Of a stretch of 64,000 nucleotides of DNA, positions 48,886 to 60,511 are shown in pieces. The notes under the pieces were generated by a model that was given only the letters and a program-made list of their open reading frames with translations, did no database searches and was not told the origin of the DNA. The stretch's first letter is position 1. Every line of letters begins with the position of its first letter. The translations under genes were made by a program, and so were the position numbers. Where the stretch lies: contig CP136064.1 of the NCBI GenBank assembly GCA_032622095.1, forward strand, positions 212,612,205-212,676,204. Reading direction: 5' to 3'. This DNA is from Siphonodentalium dalli. Its lineage: Eukaryota > Mollusca > Scaphopoda > Gadilida > Siphonodentaliidae.

Positions 48886-49520
48886 TCAAGGTACACATGT
48901 ACAACCCACCCATTACCCCAGTCACTCCATATGTACATAAACACCACACAAATGACAACATAGTCACCAACTTTATGCACGTACATGTACTAGTACACTT
49001 GAGCATACAGCCATACTTGGTTATACCCGTACATACCACAGATGATGATACAGCCACGAGTCACCATGCATGCACACCAGGTATACATGCACCTACACTC
49101 GACCATGTAGTCACTCTTACATATTCACTACAATCACAATCATACAGTCACCCATTGTATACATATTCACCTCACCATGGACCATACAGCCACTACATGT
49201 ATACCTGTTCGCCATACCCATGACCATGGAGTCAATCCAGGTATACATATGCACATCACCAATGGTGAGCCCTTCCAGATAAAGCAATATCCGCACATAC
49301 GACCACTCATAAGTTCCATACTTGCCATACTCATACACGCCATCCATGATAATAAATATACTCCCCATACATCACCAATGATAACACATCAACAACATAT
49401 ATAAATATACGTCCATCGTTACCAACAGGGCACTCCCTATATACCCACACATCATCATGACCCATACCATAACTCCCTGTATACCTATTATTTTCATCTA
49501 TGATCATAACTCCCTGGCTA
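48886..49520. repeat. Minisatellite, opposite strand sense
   Basis: Units such as CATACAGTCACCCATTGTAT and CCATGACCATGGAGTC are the complement of the units left of 48,805. The tract runs into the right foldback arm. Confidence 0.75.
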
Positions 49521-51748
49521 CCATCTTGGCTTCAACCCTGTATCCAGTTGATAAATTTGTATCATAATGGGCCAGAATACCCACATATCATGGTTCATCT
49601 CAGTTCATCTCAAGTTCTGCCCATTTCCTTTCAATAATATGGTTCTCCGCAAAATTCCATACTGCAACTTTAAAATGAATTTGTCATGCCCCATACGGAA
49701 CTGGGACAAACATAATAGAACGTAGTTGTCAGTTAATTACATTGTAACTAACACGTACAATAGCCAAGTGAGTCACAATTTGCCACTTTTTTTCGGATAA
49801 CGCAGAGAATAATGTTCGGGATATGTTAACTTTTAACTTTTTACAAATTTGGTTGCCATTTTGGAAGCCATCTTGAGCAATTTAGTCTATAAACACCGTA
49901 GTGTGACACATTTAAGATAAACCAAAACAATAAACACCTTTCAATTCAAAGATAGTTACATTTTTCTTGAACAAATGGTCGAACCCTGAAAAGTGAATTA
50001 TTGCCGATATTGTGTCCAATATTTCTGGTAAATGTCAGTGGTGACAATAGTAAAAATGATCCATGGTGCATCAGACAAGTTAGTATGCAATGTATAGAAA
50101 ACAGATTAGCCAATTGTGCACATCAACCACAACTTGTAAGCGATTGCGGGACACGCTGGGGCAATATTTACCATTTTCGCAGCCATTTTGAGCCAAGGTA
50201 AGATTTATGGTTCCAGAGATTTTGAATATTCATAGGTAATGATATGCCTCACTTACATTACAATGTTCTTTTCATTTCTTGTTGAAATATGACTAGAATC
50301 ACAATTGTGATTTTTGTAAAATTTTGTACTGCGTTCTGTAAAATCGAATTTTTGAGGGATCGGAAGGGGTTAGGACCCCAATAATTGCATATTTAATTGC
50401 TCCAACAATCAGTTAAAATAAAAACACAAAATAAAGTTGCATTACTCAACCAGTTTCAAACAGCTTCAATTGATCTAGAAGATATTTGTGAAAAAATGTC
50501 ATATTTTCAACTTCGGGCAGCCATTTTGGTGGCCATCTTGGATGGTGAGTTTCAATTTTGGCCCAAAAAAGTGTCATTATGTCTTAGCTTCACAAAAATA
50601 TATACATTTGTACACATTTTACTAGATTTTCCCGCTATAACTCTTTTCATAAAACTGGCTCACTTATAGTTCTAGAAAATGGATCGTGTTGTGGGGGGGG
50701 GGGGGGGGTAACAAGTCTCGTTCTTATCAGAAAACGACATGAATATATATTTCTTAAGTTGGTCGTATCGATTTAGGGATGTATTGGTTGTAATAGTGCA
50801 ACGTTCCAGGGGTGTATGCACATACACACACGTTGGACGAATGCAATCATGTAAATAAAAGTGATTTTTAACGTTTTGAGGAAAAATCACGTTTTGGGGT
50901 TCAGCATGGGACCCCCCTTCTTATCTGAAAACCCCAGGAAAATCCTTTTCTTAAGTTGTGTTTTCTTAATCAGTACACTTAGAGTATCATCAAACCAAAA
51001 TTCATCGATGTACGCGGAAGTGTAAATAGAAGTGATTTTTGGCACTTTTTGGGGTTCAGCTGCCCCTAAACCCCAGGAATGCGCAACTTAAGAAATCGGT
51101 TTTTCAGAATGTTCCATTATTGGTACCAACTTTAGGGGGTCAAACCTTTTGTACGCAAAAGTGTAAATAGAACATATGCGGGCTCCCGAACTACCATTGC
51201 CATTGGGCGTTTCTGGCATCCCTGATGATATGGTCAACGATGGCACTATAAAATATTCCACAAGGGCTAATATACTATTAAGGATATCAATTGATTGTAA
51301 CTAAATAAAATATTCAGTGTGATTTGAATAGAAACATGTTTCAGCCTGCCTGCAGGGAACGGAAGCATATACGATTGATGAAATGCCAGATGTCAAAAAT
51401 AACACAGAATAGAAAAATGTTCACCCACTTAGTGTATTGTCATCGTGTCCAGAACACCTTTCAGTCAAAATCAATCAGAGTCCTACAAAAACAGCTCTAC
51501 ACATGTTGCACGCATTTACATTCCTATATTTTACCACGCACCAATTTATTGATCTGCCTTGATCGTGATTGAAATGATTTTTCCAAGCTTGCCACTCGAC
51601 AAAGCACTCATACTCTTGACTTCACAGAGGAAATCTTCCCACAGAAGCATGATAATTTGCTAGCAGGCGAAAAGTCAGGCAATATCGTCTCCATGAATAT
51701 TAGGCTCTATATTAGAGAGTTTATATAAAATTTACATGTAGATCCGAT

Positions 51749-52029
51749 TAACCCTCACTAAATACTCATTGACAAGTATTATCCTTAGACAATGTTCAGA
51801 TAATAGAGATCTTTCAGAAAATCACGATTACGATTTAATACGGATATGGATAATATCCTGCCAGTATACAGCCAAAAAATTGATATCTAAGCACGGGGGT
51901 TCTTATGTGAGAAGAAATATACCCCATTTCTATTTTCTGTCATCTGCTCATATTTCTGAACATTCCTCCTGATGAATAATAGACCATTTCAATGTATGCT
52001 CTTATAACTGAATGGGAGATTCCATTCCC
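51749..52029. mobile_element. Family D copy, rearranged centre
   Basis: TTAACCCTCACTAAATACTC left; the centre (about 51,810-51,925) is unrelated DNA; ends GAATGGGAGATTCCATT. Confidence 0.7.
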
Positions 52030-53153
52030 CCAGTGGCCATAGTTTGCACATCTGGTAGTTTGGGGGAGCATGCACATCAACTAAAATGGACCTCATCTAC
52101 ATACATGTAATTATTAATCAGAACCAGACAGAATAGTGTGTTAGTTGAGAATGTAATTGCAATATAACCAGGCAATATGAACCACATGGCTTTTAGTGAT
52201 GTCCGCCTCGATATCTTTCAGAATAATGCAAAAATAATCGCCAATGTATATAGCCCCGAAAAGTATTCTTTTCCTGCCAAATGGTTCATTATAGTGACCA
52301 GCGTTAAAATGCCAATAAAATTATCGTTTATTACTCCCTGTTGGTTTTTATTTAGTGGCAGAAACACTTGTTTATAGACATTAATCTGTGGATAGGGTAG
52401 GAGAATAATAAAAATACATGTATGTCAGAGGGGAACTTTGGGTGAGGGGAAATGGACCCTAAAAGGGACCCGCTGCCCATGTAGCGGAAACCCTGACCAT
52501 ACATGTATGGTACAAGTTCTTTTTTTGTCAATATGTCATTAAAAGAATGTTAATAGATTTCATAAGAGATACATCAAAAGTGAGTAACAGCCATGTGAAG
52601 TCTACATGTATCTTAAGTTCCACTTTAATAAGAGATTTAAAGTTGCTGCATATAGTGTCAATGCACTTACGATTTGAATTCAATGGAAGTTTGGAGATAT
52701 TCATGAAATGAAATTCATAGACATAAGAGTGACAGAGAGTTCATATTACTGCATTCCCCTACTACGGTATACATGTATGCACCTTGAGAAAGCAGGTCTA
52801 TCTAAGTGTGTAACACTTGTCCTCAAATTCCGTTACCATGTTCATTTGATATTAATAAATGTTTAAACCATGTATGCACCTGCAATAGCCAGAGTAGTTC
52901 ATTTATACACTGTACAGGTACAAGTATGACTCCCGACCAACTTCAAAATGATCTGCTAGACACAGTAATATAATGCAAAATTGGAAACAGAAAATCAACA
53001 AGAAATATATATCGGTAAAATATTTCTTCAAAGCAAATTGATCCATCAAGAAACTATTTCACAACAAACTGAACGCAGAACCACTCTTCACAACGTTCAG
53101 AGCAGAACAAAATTTACCTTTTCAAAAAATACTGAACTATGAACCAGTAAGAT

Positions 53154-53342
53154 ACCGTAATGCCCAAAGTAATTGACTACTTAACCACAGCAGAAATATG
53201 GGTAATTTTTCAGGATTTAGTCGGAAATATGGCTTGTTGCAATTCCGATGAATGGCATCAAGCCATATTTCCGACTAAATCCTGAAAAATTACCCATATT
53301 TCTGCTGTGGTTAAGTGGTCAATTACTTTGGGCATTACTGTA
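53154..53342. mobile_element. Family A copy 11, loop deleted
   Basis: TACCGTAATGCCC and GGGCATTACTGTA ends; about 30 bases of the centre are missing symmetrically, and both arms share the change CAGAAATATGG. Confidence 0.8.
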
Positions 53343-53388
53343 CATGCCATCTGGGAATGCTAGACCCATAAGTATGAGAAAGAACATT

Positions 53389-53648
53389 TTAACCCTTCCA
53401 TGACTGAAGCTTCCTGAATTTTAGTGAATACCCTGTGCCAGTGCATACTCTTATATACCTCGCATATATACTAGTAAGAGAATACATTGGCCCAAAAACA
53501 TTTACCTTGACCTTACAATCCAGTGCATTCTCTGATATACATGTATGTGCAGCGCCATATGGGAGACTCACATACTAGTATATAAGATAATGCATTGGCA
53601 CAGGATCTTTAATGTGCACCAACACTGCTCCCATCATGAAAGGGTCAA
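53389..53648. mobile_element. Family B copy 7, double hairpin
   Basis: TTAA-CCCTTCCATGACTG left, CATCATGAAAGGG-TCAA right. ACTAGTA insertions have broken both hairpins symmetrically. Confidence 0.75.
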
Positions 53649-53756
53649 TATGTATTTACTCAACCATTCTCTAAATCTTCAATAATAAGTCTTAAACCTT
53701 ATACCACACAACATACATGTATCTTTACCTGGAAACTTCAATGTTGAGTGCAGTCT

Positions 53757-54886
53757 GTGCAAATGCTTCCCCCAAATTACATCTTATCGCATTACATTAG
53801 TCACTTCGATTGGACACTTTTATCTTGCCCTCTTGGGGCTACTAGTACTAATAGTGAATTCAGATTGGCACTACTGAATCCGCGGTTCGGGAAATAGAAA
53901 GTATTCGACAAGTTATCAGACCCACTATTGATATGTCGGTCTGTAGTTAACTTAGACTGTATTGAATGCTTTCTTGAAAACAATCGTTGTGTTTCGGAAT
54001 ACCAACCACATCTTATTGTGCTTAGCATTGATTATCATGGTTAACCTGTGTATTGATACAGTAATGTCCTAAATAATCAGCCCCTAAACCACAGCAGAAT
54101 TATGGGAAATTTTTCATGATTTAGTCGGAAATATGGCTTGCTGCCATTCATCGAAAAGCTCTCGGTGACATCTTTCCAATGAATGGCAACAAGCCATATT
54201 TGTGACTATATCCTGAAAAATTTCCCATAATTCTGCTGTGGTCATATACTTCGGGCATGTAATAGAAATGCAAATACAGCTAAATTAATATGTGATGAGT
54301 TGCACAAAGTCACTATGGTGTAAATTAATGCACTGCAGGTAATTAATTAGGATGGATAATGGCTGCAACATAGATCAATTATTGCTGCTAATTTATTAGT
54401 CTCTATTCTAGCATATCCCAACGTTAGTGACTTCAAGAGATTTGTCACACTTCATATCAACAACTACATGTACATGTACCGGTATATTATTAACCAAGGT
54501 CATACCATGACACATCACATGAGTGTCCCACCAACTTGTCCAGGAATTGTCATTACAGTCAGTGGATTCTTCCCCACATATCTGTTTTACATGGGACAGC
54601 CATTGGCATTTCTCAAGAAATGATGGTATGCATGGAATTATGTCAACACTGGCAATGACGCCAATGAGTGAGCAAACATACTCAGACACTAACCCAGTGT
54701 AAGTTAGCTATAGACCAAATATAAATAGTGCGTTGGATTACATGTTATAGACTATCTATTTCCCGAACCTCAAGATTCCACATAAGTATAGGGCCAATCA
54801 GAACTCAATATTAGTAGCACTAATCGAAATGATTAACATAGTGCAATGTGACGTACTAGTAATTTGGGGGAATACCGCAAGCGTTC
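53757..54886. mobile_element. Element bounded by about 140-bp diverged inverted repeats
   Basis: The left block 53,757-53,908 and right block 54,757-54,886 are complements. Shared landmarks are CCCCCAAATTAC, ACTTCGATTGG-type and GGTTCGGGAAATAGA. Family A copy 12 lies inside. No coding region seen. Confidence 0.5.
54057..54262. mobile_element. Family A copy 12, diverged
   Basis: The left end is intact; the right end has decayed (GGTCATATACTTCGGGCATG). It lies inside the inverted pair at 53,757 and 54,757. Confidence 0.7.
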
Positions 54887-55011
54887 CGAAACATGACGAG
54901 TTGGCGGGAATACGATATACTCAGTATCAGTATGAATCTGAGGGTACTGGTAGGTTATGTCAATAAACTTGGAGGGGTTTAGCTTTTTATGGATAAATAA
55001 TATCACTGAAG

Positions 55012-55228
55012 TACAGTAATGCCCTAAGTAATCGACTCTTTAACCACAGCAGAATTATGGGTGACTTTTCAGGATTTAGTCGGAAATATGGCTTGTTGCC
55101 ATTCATCGGAAAGCTCTCCCCGAGAGCTTTCCGATGAATGGCAACAAGCCATATTTCCGACTAAATCCTGAAAAGTTACCCATAATTCTGCTGTGGTTAA
55201 AGAGTCGATTACTTAGGGCACCACTGTA
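55012..55228. mobile_element. Family A copy 13
   Basis: Full length; right tip GGGCACCACTGTA has two changes. Confidence 0.85.
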
Positions 55229-55746
55229 CATTTGAGTTGCATATTGATTTTGCTGAAGTGCAATTGAATTATGCTTCATTGCAATAAATTGCTCTTCAAC
55301 CTCTGGATACGAACAGATTGAAAACTGTCTCAAAATTAGATTTGATCCTAGTCAACATGTATATTCAAGATAAATTCCTCAGGTTAGTTAGCACAAACAC
55401 ACCTGCTTGCATGCTGCTGTACTGTTAACTTCCAATGTGATCAATTTTATAATCATCATCAAAGATGGGATCATCATAGCAATTAATTTGATTATCTTTA
55501 GTAACCCTGGGATCGGATACCTCACAGTGTTCAGAACAGCTTGTCCATATTGCTGCATGCTAAGCCAAACCTGCTTAACAAAAATCATAATGAATGGAGT
55601 GTGACAGGATTATTGGAGATATGAATAGGCCGAGACGTATGATATTTATTAATTATAATAGGCTTAGAGGAATTATATTCATTAATAATAATTACAGTAA
55701 CTTTCTATTGTACCTTTATAAATGATTATTCTCAGTTTATACTACC

Positions 55747-55874
55747 GGTAGTACTAGTATATTTTATTATTTGGAGAGGCTGGCTCACTGCTCAGTATGA
55801 TGTGTTCATTGCTTCTTACTGAATGAGCAGGAAAAGATTACCATTATTTATTAAAATGAGAATGGCACATTGAG
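55747..55874. repeat. 128-bp direct repeat, first copy
   Basis: Starts GGTAGTACTAGTATATTTTA and ends GAATGGCACATTGAG; identical to the second copy at all but one position. Confidence 0.92.
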
Positions 55875-55976
55875 AGCTTTCCGATGAATGGCAACAAGCC
55901 ATATTTCCGACTAAATCCTGAAAAGTTACCCATAATATGCTGTGGTTAAGGAGTCGATTATTTAGGGCATACTGTA
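55875..55976. mobile_element. Family A copy 14, right half only
   Basis: Only the right arm is present; the left arm is replaced by the 128-bp direct repeat. It is followed directly by X sequence in reverse sense. Confidence 0.8.
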
Positions 55977-56042
55977 TATTCTCAATTTTAAGCCACTATA
56001 ACGCCAATTTCCCATTGGAAAGGTTCGGGATGCCTACTAGTA
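55977..56042. repeat. Sequence X, copy 3, reversed fragment
   Basis: Complement reads CATCCCGAACCTTTCCAATG and TGGCTTAAAATTGAGAATA. It meets family A at the same X position as copy 1. Confidence 0.7.
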
Positions 56043-56112
56043 CCCAAATTACTAAAAATTTCATTTGGCTAAACTTTTGGCCACAAGATTTTTCAGTCCA
56101 GCGCGAACACTG
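56043..56112. mobile_element. Family F copy 5, right fragment
   Basis: ACTAAAAATTTCATTTGGC to CAGTCCAGCGCGAACACTG. Confidence 0.65.
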
Positions 56113-56240
56113 GGTAGTACTAGTATATTTTATTATTTGGAGAGGCTGGCTCACTGCTCAGTATGATGTGTTCATTGCTTCTTACTGAATGAGCAGGAAA
56201 AGATTATCATTATTTATTAAAATGAGAATGGCACATTGAG
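56113..56240. repeat. 128-bp direct repeat, second copy
   Basis: Pairs with 55,747-55,874. The 238 bases between them are half a family A, an X fragment and an F fragment. Confidence 0.92.
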
Positions 56241-56279
56241 ATGTCATTCAAGTCAGATCAAGCTTGAGAATCAGCCCCA

Positions 56280-56412
56280 ATTTTTGTCCCTGTTGAGGCC
56301 TCGAACCCATTAACTCGTCTAGCCGAGGCTATGATGATGGCATCCATAACCTAACCACCTCAGGTATGCGGGCATCCGTAGAAATGACGCCCTCTCACGG
56401 AGAGTTGCTGGC
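56280..56412 (-). mobile_element. tRNA-derived SINE fragment 1
   Basis: In complement, GAGGTGGTTAGGTTATGG (A-box-like) precedes GGTTCGAGGCC (B box, complement at 56,297-56,307). Confidence 0.55.
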
Positions 56413-56413
56413 A

Positions 56414-56636
56414 TACAGTAATCCTCTAAGTATTATAAATCGACTTCTTAACCACAGCAGAATTATGGGTAACTTTTCAGGATTTAGTCGGAAATATGGC
56501 TTGTTGCCATTCATCGGAAAGCTCTCGGGAAGAGCTTTCCAATGAATGGCAACAAGCCATATTTCCGACTAAATCCTGAAAAGTTACCCATAATTCTGCT
56601 GTGGTTAAGAAGTTGATTACTTAGAGCATTACTGTA
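56414..56636. mobile_element. Family A copy 15
   Basis: Full length with a small insertion (AAGTATTATAAAT) after the left tip. Confidence 0.85.
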
Positions 56637-57064
56637 CATATATACATGTACCGGTAGATAATTATGATAACAGAACATACCGGTATCCACCTCTGTAAGT
56701 TGATGTTAATATGAGGAAATTATGGTTGTGTAATTTGAATGCAAAATTACTGGCGAAGTTTGAAAGTTTACTTTTTTTCTGCAGCGCATCTTAATGTTTT
56801 TTCTTCAACTGTAATAATATAATTTCTTCATCTGAAAAGTGAAGCTTGAAAGAAAATGAGTTGTTAGCCAGGAATTGGAATGCGGATGGCCAAACTCATT
56901 GCATAAAACATCAGGTGACAGCTAAGGTACATGTCATTGGACTGTTCTTGAGGCGGTGTCACCATGTCCATTGTAACAGTGTCTGGGGCTTTCCTTGGGA
57001 AACATGGCCTCTGGTCACAGAGTGTTTCCAAGAGTATATTTACCATGTTTTCTTGTTAAATATA

Positions 57065-57110
57065 TACAGTAATGCCCTAATTAATCGACTCCTTAACCAC
57101 AGCAGAATTA
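57065..57110. mobile_element. Family A copy 16, left tip fragment
   Basis: 46 bases from TACAGTAATGCCC to CAGCAGAATTA, then unrelated DNA. Confidence 0.75.
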
Positions 57111-57269
57111 CATGAACTCATAAAAGTTCAGTCATTCCCATGATTAGTCCTGCATTGATAACAGTCAATTACCATGTTCAAAGGAACAATCATTTTGGCT
57201 ATTACTCTATACATACATCATGTATGTACCATATACCTGTATAATTATTTCATGTATTTAGTTATTTTA

Positions 57270-57383
57270 CCATATTGGGGTTTGAACCCATGATATTATT
57301 GTCTAGCACTGAGGCAGTGATGATGATATCAACAATCTCGGGTATGGGGACATCCTTAAATGGTAGCCCTTTCAGCCTGAGTT
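57270..57383 (-). mobile_element. tRNA-derived SINE fragment 2
   Basis: In complement, GGTTCAAACCCC is a B box; the upstream part aligns loosely with fragment 1 (CATCATCA...GCCTC blocks). Confidence 0.5.
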
Positions 57384-58613
57384 GAGATCAATATGAACAT
57401 GGATTTAAAGTACTATACAGAGTATGTGGATACATACTGTTCTTACTAGAACAGCTCAATGCTCTTCCTCAGAAATAGCATACACTGCACTGTAACCATT
57501 TGATAACTGGCACTGGCATATATACCGGTATATGAATGAACAAGACACTGGGTCAGTATGTGTAATGCTTTGTTAGATGTGTAATGTGTTTATACATGTA
57601 CACTGTATAATGAACTCAGCCTGCTGAATAATTTTTTTCGTATTCTCAGTATGGTTGGGTCATAAGATCATTACCGGCACTGTCTAGCCATCACTTTCAG
57701 CCCATCAGTGTTCAGCCGGTTTATCAACCTCATTGATATTAAGCAAATCAGATAAGAATCATGACTGCTCTCTTCTGACGTTTGCCATTGAACAATATAG
57801 GTGATGTTATCCCTATTTAAATCAAACCCTGGCAACCTATCCAAACCATTTCCGAGGAATTTTTATGAATCCTCAATGAAAAAATTCAATCATTTCATCA
57901 ATGATTGTATCCTTGGTATCAATGAATGATCAGAGATGGAGTCAGTTGCATGATTAGTAGGATGTCTGAATGGAGGCTGGTGAGTGGGCACAAAATACAT
58001 CCCCTCCGGCAGTAATTGTCGCAGTGTGCATACGCACAAATTGTTGCACTTATTAACTGTGATAATGTGGGTGTCTGGATGTTTGCTATGGTTTAATAAC
58101 CCAGTAGACAGGGACTGTAAAATGTATTACAGCTGACTTAAAGTCCCATGGCTGTTTTAAACAATATTCAGGTTTTCATTATCTTGTTGCAAATTTGAGA
58201 TACAAAAGGGAAGAGATATAAACTAAGTCCCATGTCTCTATCATTTAATTGTTTGTTGAGTGTCCTGTATGGATTATGGCCACTTGGCCTATAGCTGTAC
58301 ATTTACTAGTAGGACGAGCTGCATGTGGGTTCATGTTCTAAATTTCCAATTAAATCTTATTTCTGAAGCTTTAACATAGTTCTGTAAGTATTTACGCATG
58401 TGTCTATGGTTTCACATTAGAGACATCTTTCCAGGCCACAGTATGAACACTTAGTCTTGATATGAACGAAATTATTTGGCAGACAAATACTTAGAATGAC
58501 ACAGTAAAGACAAGAGCGAGTACATTGCGTTTCCACTGTGATCCTGTGCAAGACTGCAAGTATTTCTCTTCTAAATTTTTCTGGCCATAGATACCGGTAA
58601 CCCATAGGATAAT
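57384..58613. other. No gene seen
   Basis: RILPL intron 1; no exon or recognised repeat. Confidence 0.55.
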
Positions 58614-58815
58614 TCTTAAATACTTTCTATACCTACTACTCATTGTTGAGTAGTATCCCTTTAAGAAATGTTCAATAATAAGTTGAACAATAGCAATATA
58701 GAAATGTAGTTTGCATGTTGAACTAATAATCTGAACATTTCCTCCAATTAATAACTCCTGCTGTACTTGTATTACAGCTTTGCACTAATTAATCGATCCC
58801 TTTAACGAGATTGTA
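58614..58815. mobile_element. Family D copy, right end truncated
   Basis: TTAAATACTTTCTATACC start; GTTGAACTAATAATCTGAAC part of the inner hairpin. Confidence 0.65.
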
Positions 58816-59388
58816 GGCCGATATTGACCGTGGTCATACCGCCAGTCAACCAGTCAAGAGGTATCACCATGAATGCTAGCAGTTGACATGCGGTATCCAC
58901 CGGTAATCTTACCATGATCATTTTTTTTAACTGCAGTAAACCACATTCATATCTTTTTGCGACTACCATACACTGCATTTTATTTTTTCATGAGTGCCAT
59001 GCACCCAGTTTATTTTTTCGATCTAGAAATTTTGAAACACGTGAGCATTCAACGTCCGGCACCATTTTCAATCACCAAGTTTTAGGAGTATATATATTTT
59101 CGAGTTAACTATACACAAAACAATATTTCAATTAATAACTTGTTTAAGCTAGGTGCCAGAAATAAACAAACTCTCTGGTGTGGTTTAAATGACTTCTTTA
59201 AAAAAATACAACTCATATAAACATCACATGAAGAATACGGTCGAACCCGAGGTGGTGCCACAGTATAATTGACCATGATTGTTCGCATGAATGCAGTCAA
59301 GTACAGCAGTAATACCGGTGATCAACCTCGTTAAGGAGGGTCGAATAATTAGAGCACGTATACATGTACATGTATCTGTTGTTATCTT

Positions 59389-59467
59389 TTCCTGAAAACC
59401 ATTCCAATGTACTGTATATTATTATTATAACTGAGTGGGAATTATTTTGGTATAGAAATGGTTAAAT
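59389..59467. mobile_element. Family D right-end fragment
   Basis: CATTCCAATGTACTGTATAT to TTTGGTATAGAAATGGTTAA. Confidence 0.6.
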
Positions 59468-59802
59468 TGTTCTGAATATCAGAGGTACATGTACCGGGTA
59501 TGTGCACATGTACACAAAACAACCATATATGTTGACACTGATTCTACAAAGAGTACATTCTACCATGGACGTAAATGAGATAAATATACATCGCTGATTC
59601 TACTAGTACCTACATGTAATTTCTACAATACTAAGGGTAGGCATTCCAACTCATGTTATGATATGGCTAGAAGTAGTTTACCAATTTTATCAGATCAGAA
59701 TGGAATACTACTCAATGGATTCAATCCCGCATAGAATTATTGTGGGACTCAATAAGTTTCACACTGTCTCGGTTTTGACGGCATGTCATTTGTCTGACTG
59801 TG

Positions 59803-60271
59803 TTAACCCTTTCTATACTAAACACTAATTGATGGGTAGTTATCCCTACGGTAGCTACAGTAATGCTCAAATCAACCTCTTAACCACAGCAGAATTATGG
59901 GTAACTTTTCAGGATTTAGTCGGAAATATGGCTTGTTGCCATTCATCGGAAAGCTCTTGGCGAGAGCTTTCCGATGAATGGCAACAAGCCATATTTCCGA
60001 CTAAATTCTGAAAAGAGCTTTCCGATGAATGGCAACAAGCAATATTTCTGACTAAATCCTGAAAAGTTACCCATAATTCTGCTGTGGTTAAGATTTCAAT
60101 TAATTAGAGCATTACTGTATGAATATGAATCATATCTGGTATTTTATTGTCTATTTTTCTATCTGTCATCGGCTTTTATTACTAGAACAGCCCTCTGAAT
60201 GAATAATAAACCACTGCAATGTATACTTTTATAACTGAGTGGGAGTGTCCATTGAGTATACAAAGGGTTAA
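59803..60271. mobile_element. Family D copy (reference, carries family A copy 17)
   Basis: TTAA-CCCTTTCTATACTAAAC at the left and GAGTATACAAAGGG-TTAA at the right. The middle has ATTATCTGTCTGTCGTCTGC-like and GAATAATAGACCATTT-like blocks shared by all copies. TTAA target and CCCTTT ends point to a piggyBac-like MITE. Confidence 0.8.
59856..60119. mobile_element. Family A copy 17, inserted in family D
   Basis: 264 bp; a stretch of the right arm is duplicated in tandem (GAGCTTTCCGATGAATGGCA occurs twice). Confidence 0.85.
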
Positions 60272-60309
60272 GGCCATTTCATCGTGAGGGATGGAAATGG
60301 CATCCACAA

Positions 60310-60511
60310 AAACGGCCAACAAGACGTTTGTTAAATTTATTATCAGAACATTTCCGTCAATAGGGCTCCTTCTGTACTTGTATTATCTGTCTGATTCTGT
60401 TGTCCACTTATATCACACAAACGTCCCTCCAAATGAACAATAGACCAATCTGATTTATACTTTTATCACTGAATGAGAAAATCCATTTACCTGCAGCATA
60501 GAAAGGGTTAA
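60310..60511. mobile_element. Family D copy, left end lost
   Basis: Shared blocks from TTATCAGAACATTTCCGTCA through GCATAGAAAGGG-TTAA. Confidence 0.7.

Larger units (their letters stand above)
43681..51193. mobile_element. Giant foldback element with arms of 1.7-2 kb
   Basis: The left arm (43,681 to about 45,650) and right arm (about 49,430 to 51,193) are reverse complements over almost their whole length, from tips TAGTTCGGGAGCCC / GGGCTCCCGAACTA inward. The outer part of each arm is made of three to four tandem units of about 145 bp. Each unit carries TTTACACTTTCGCGTACATC, ACACAACTTAAGAA and CCTGGGGTTTTCAGATAAG. This is the organisation of Foldback-type elements. The middle is a minisatellite with two younger inserts. 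No convincing gene is present; a 143-codon frame at 44,757-45,188 lies in arm DNA with no recognisable domain. Flanking CCA on both sides is too short to call a target duplication. Confidence 0.8.
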
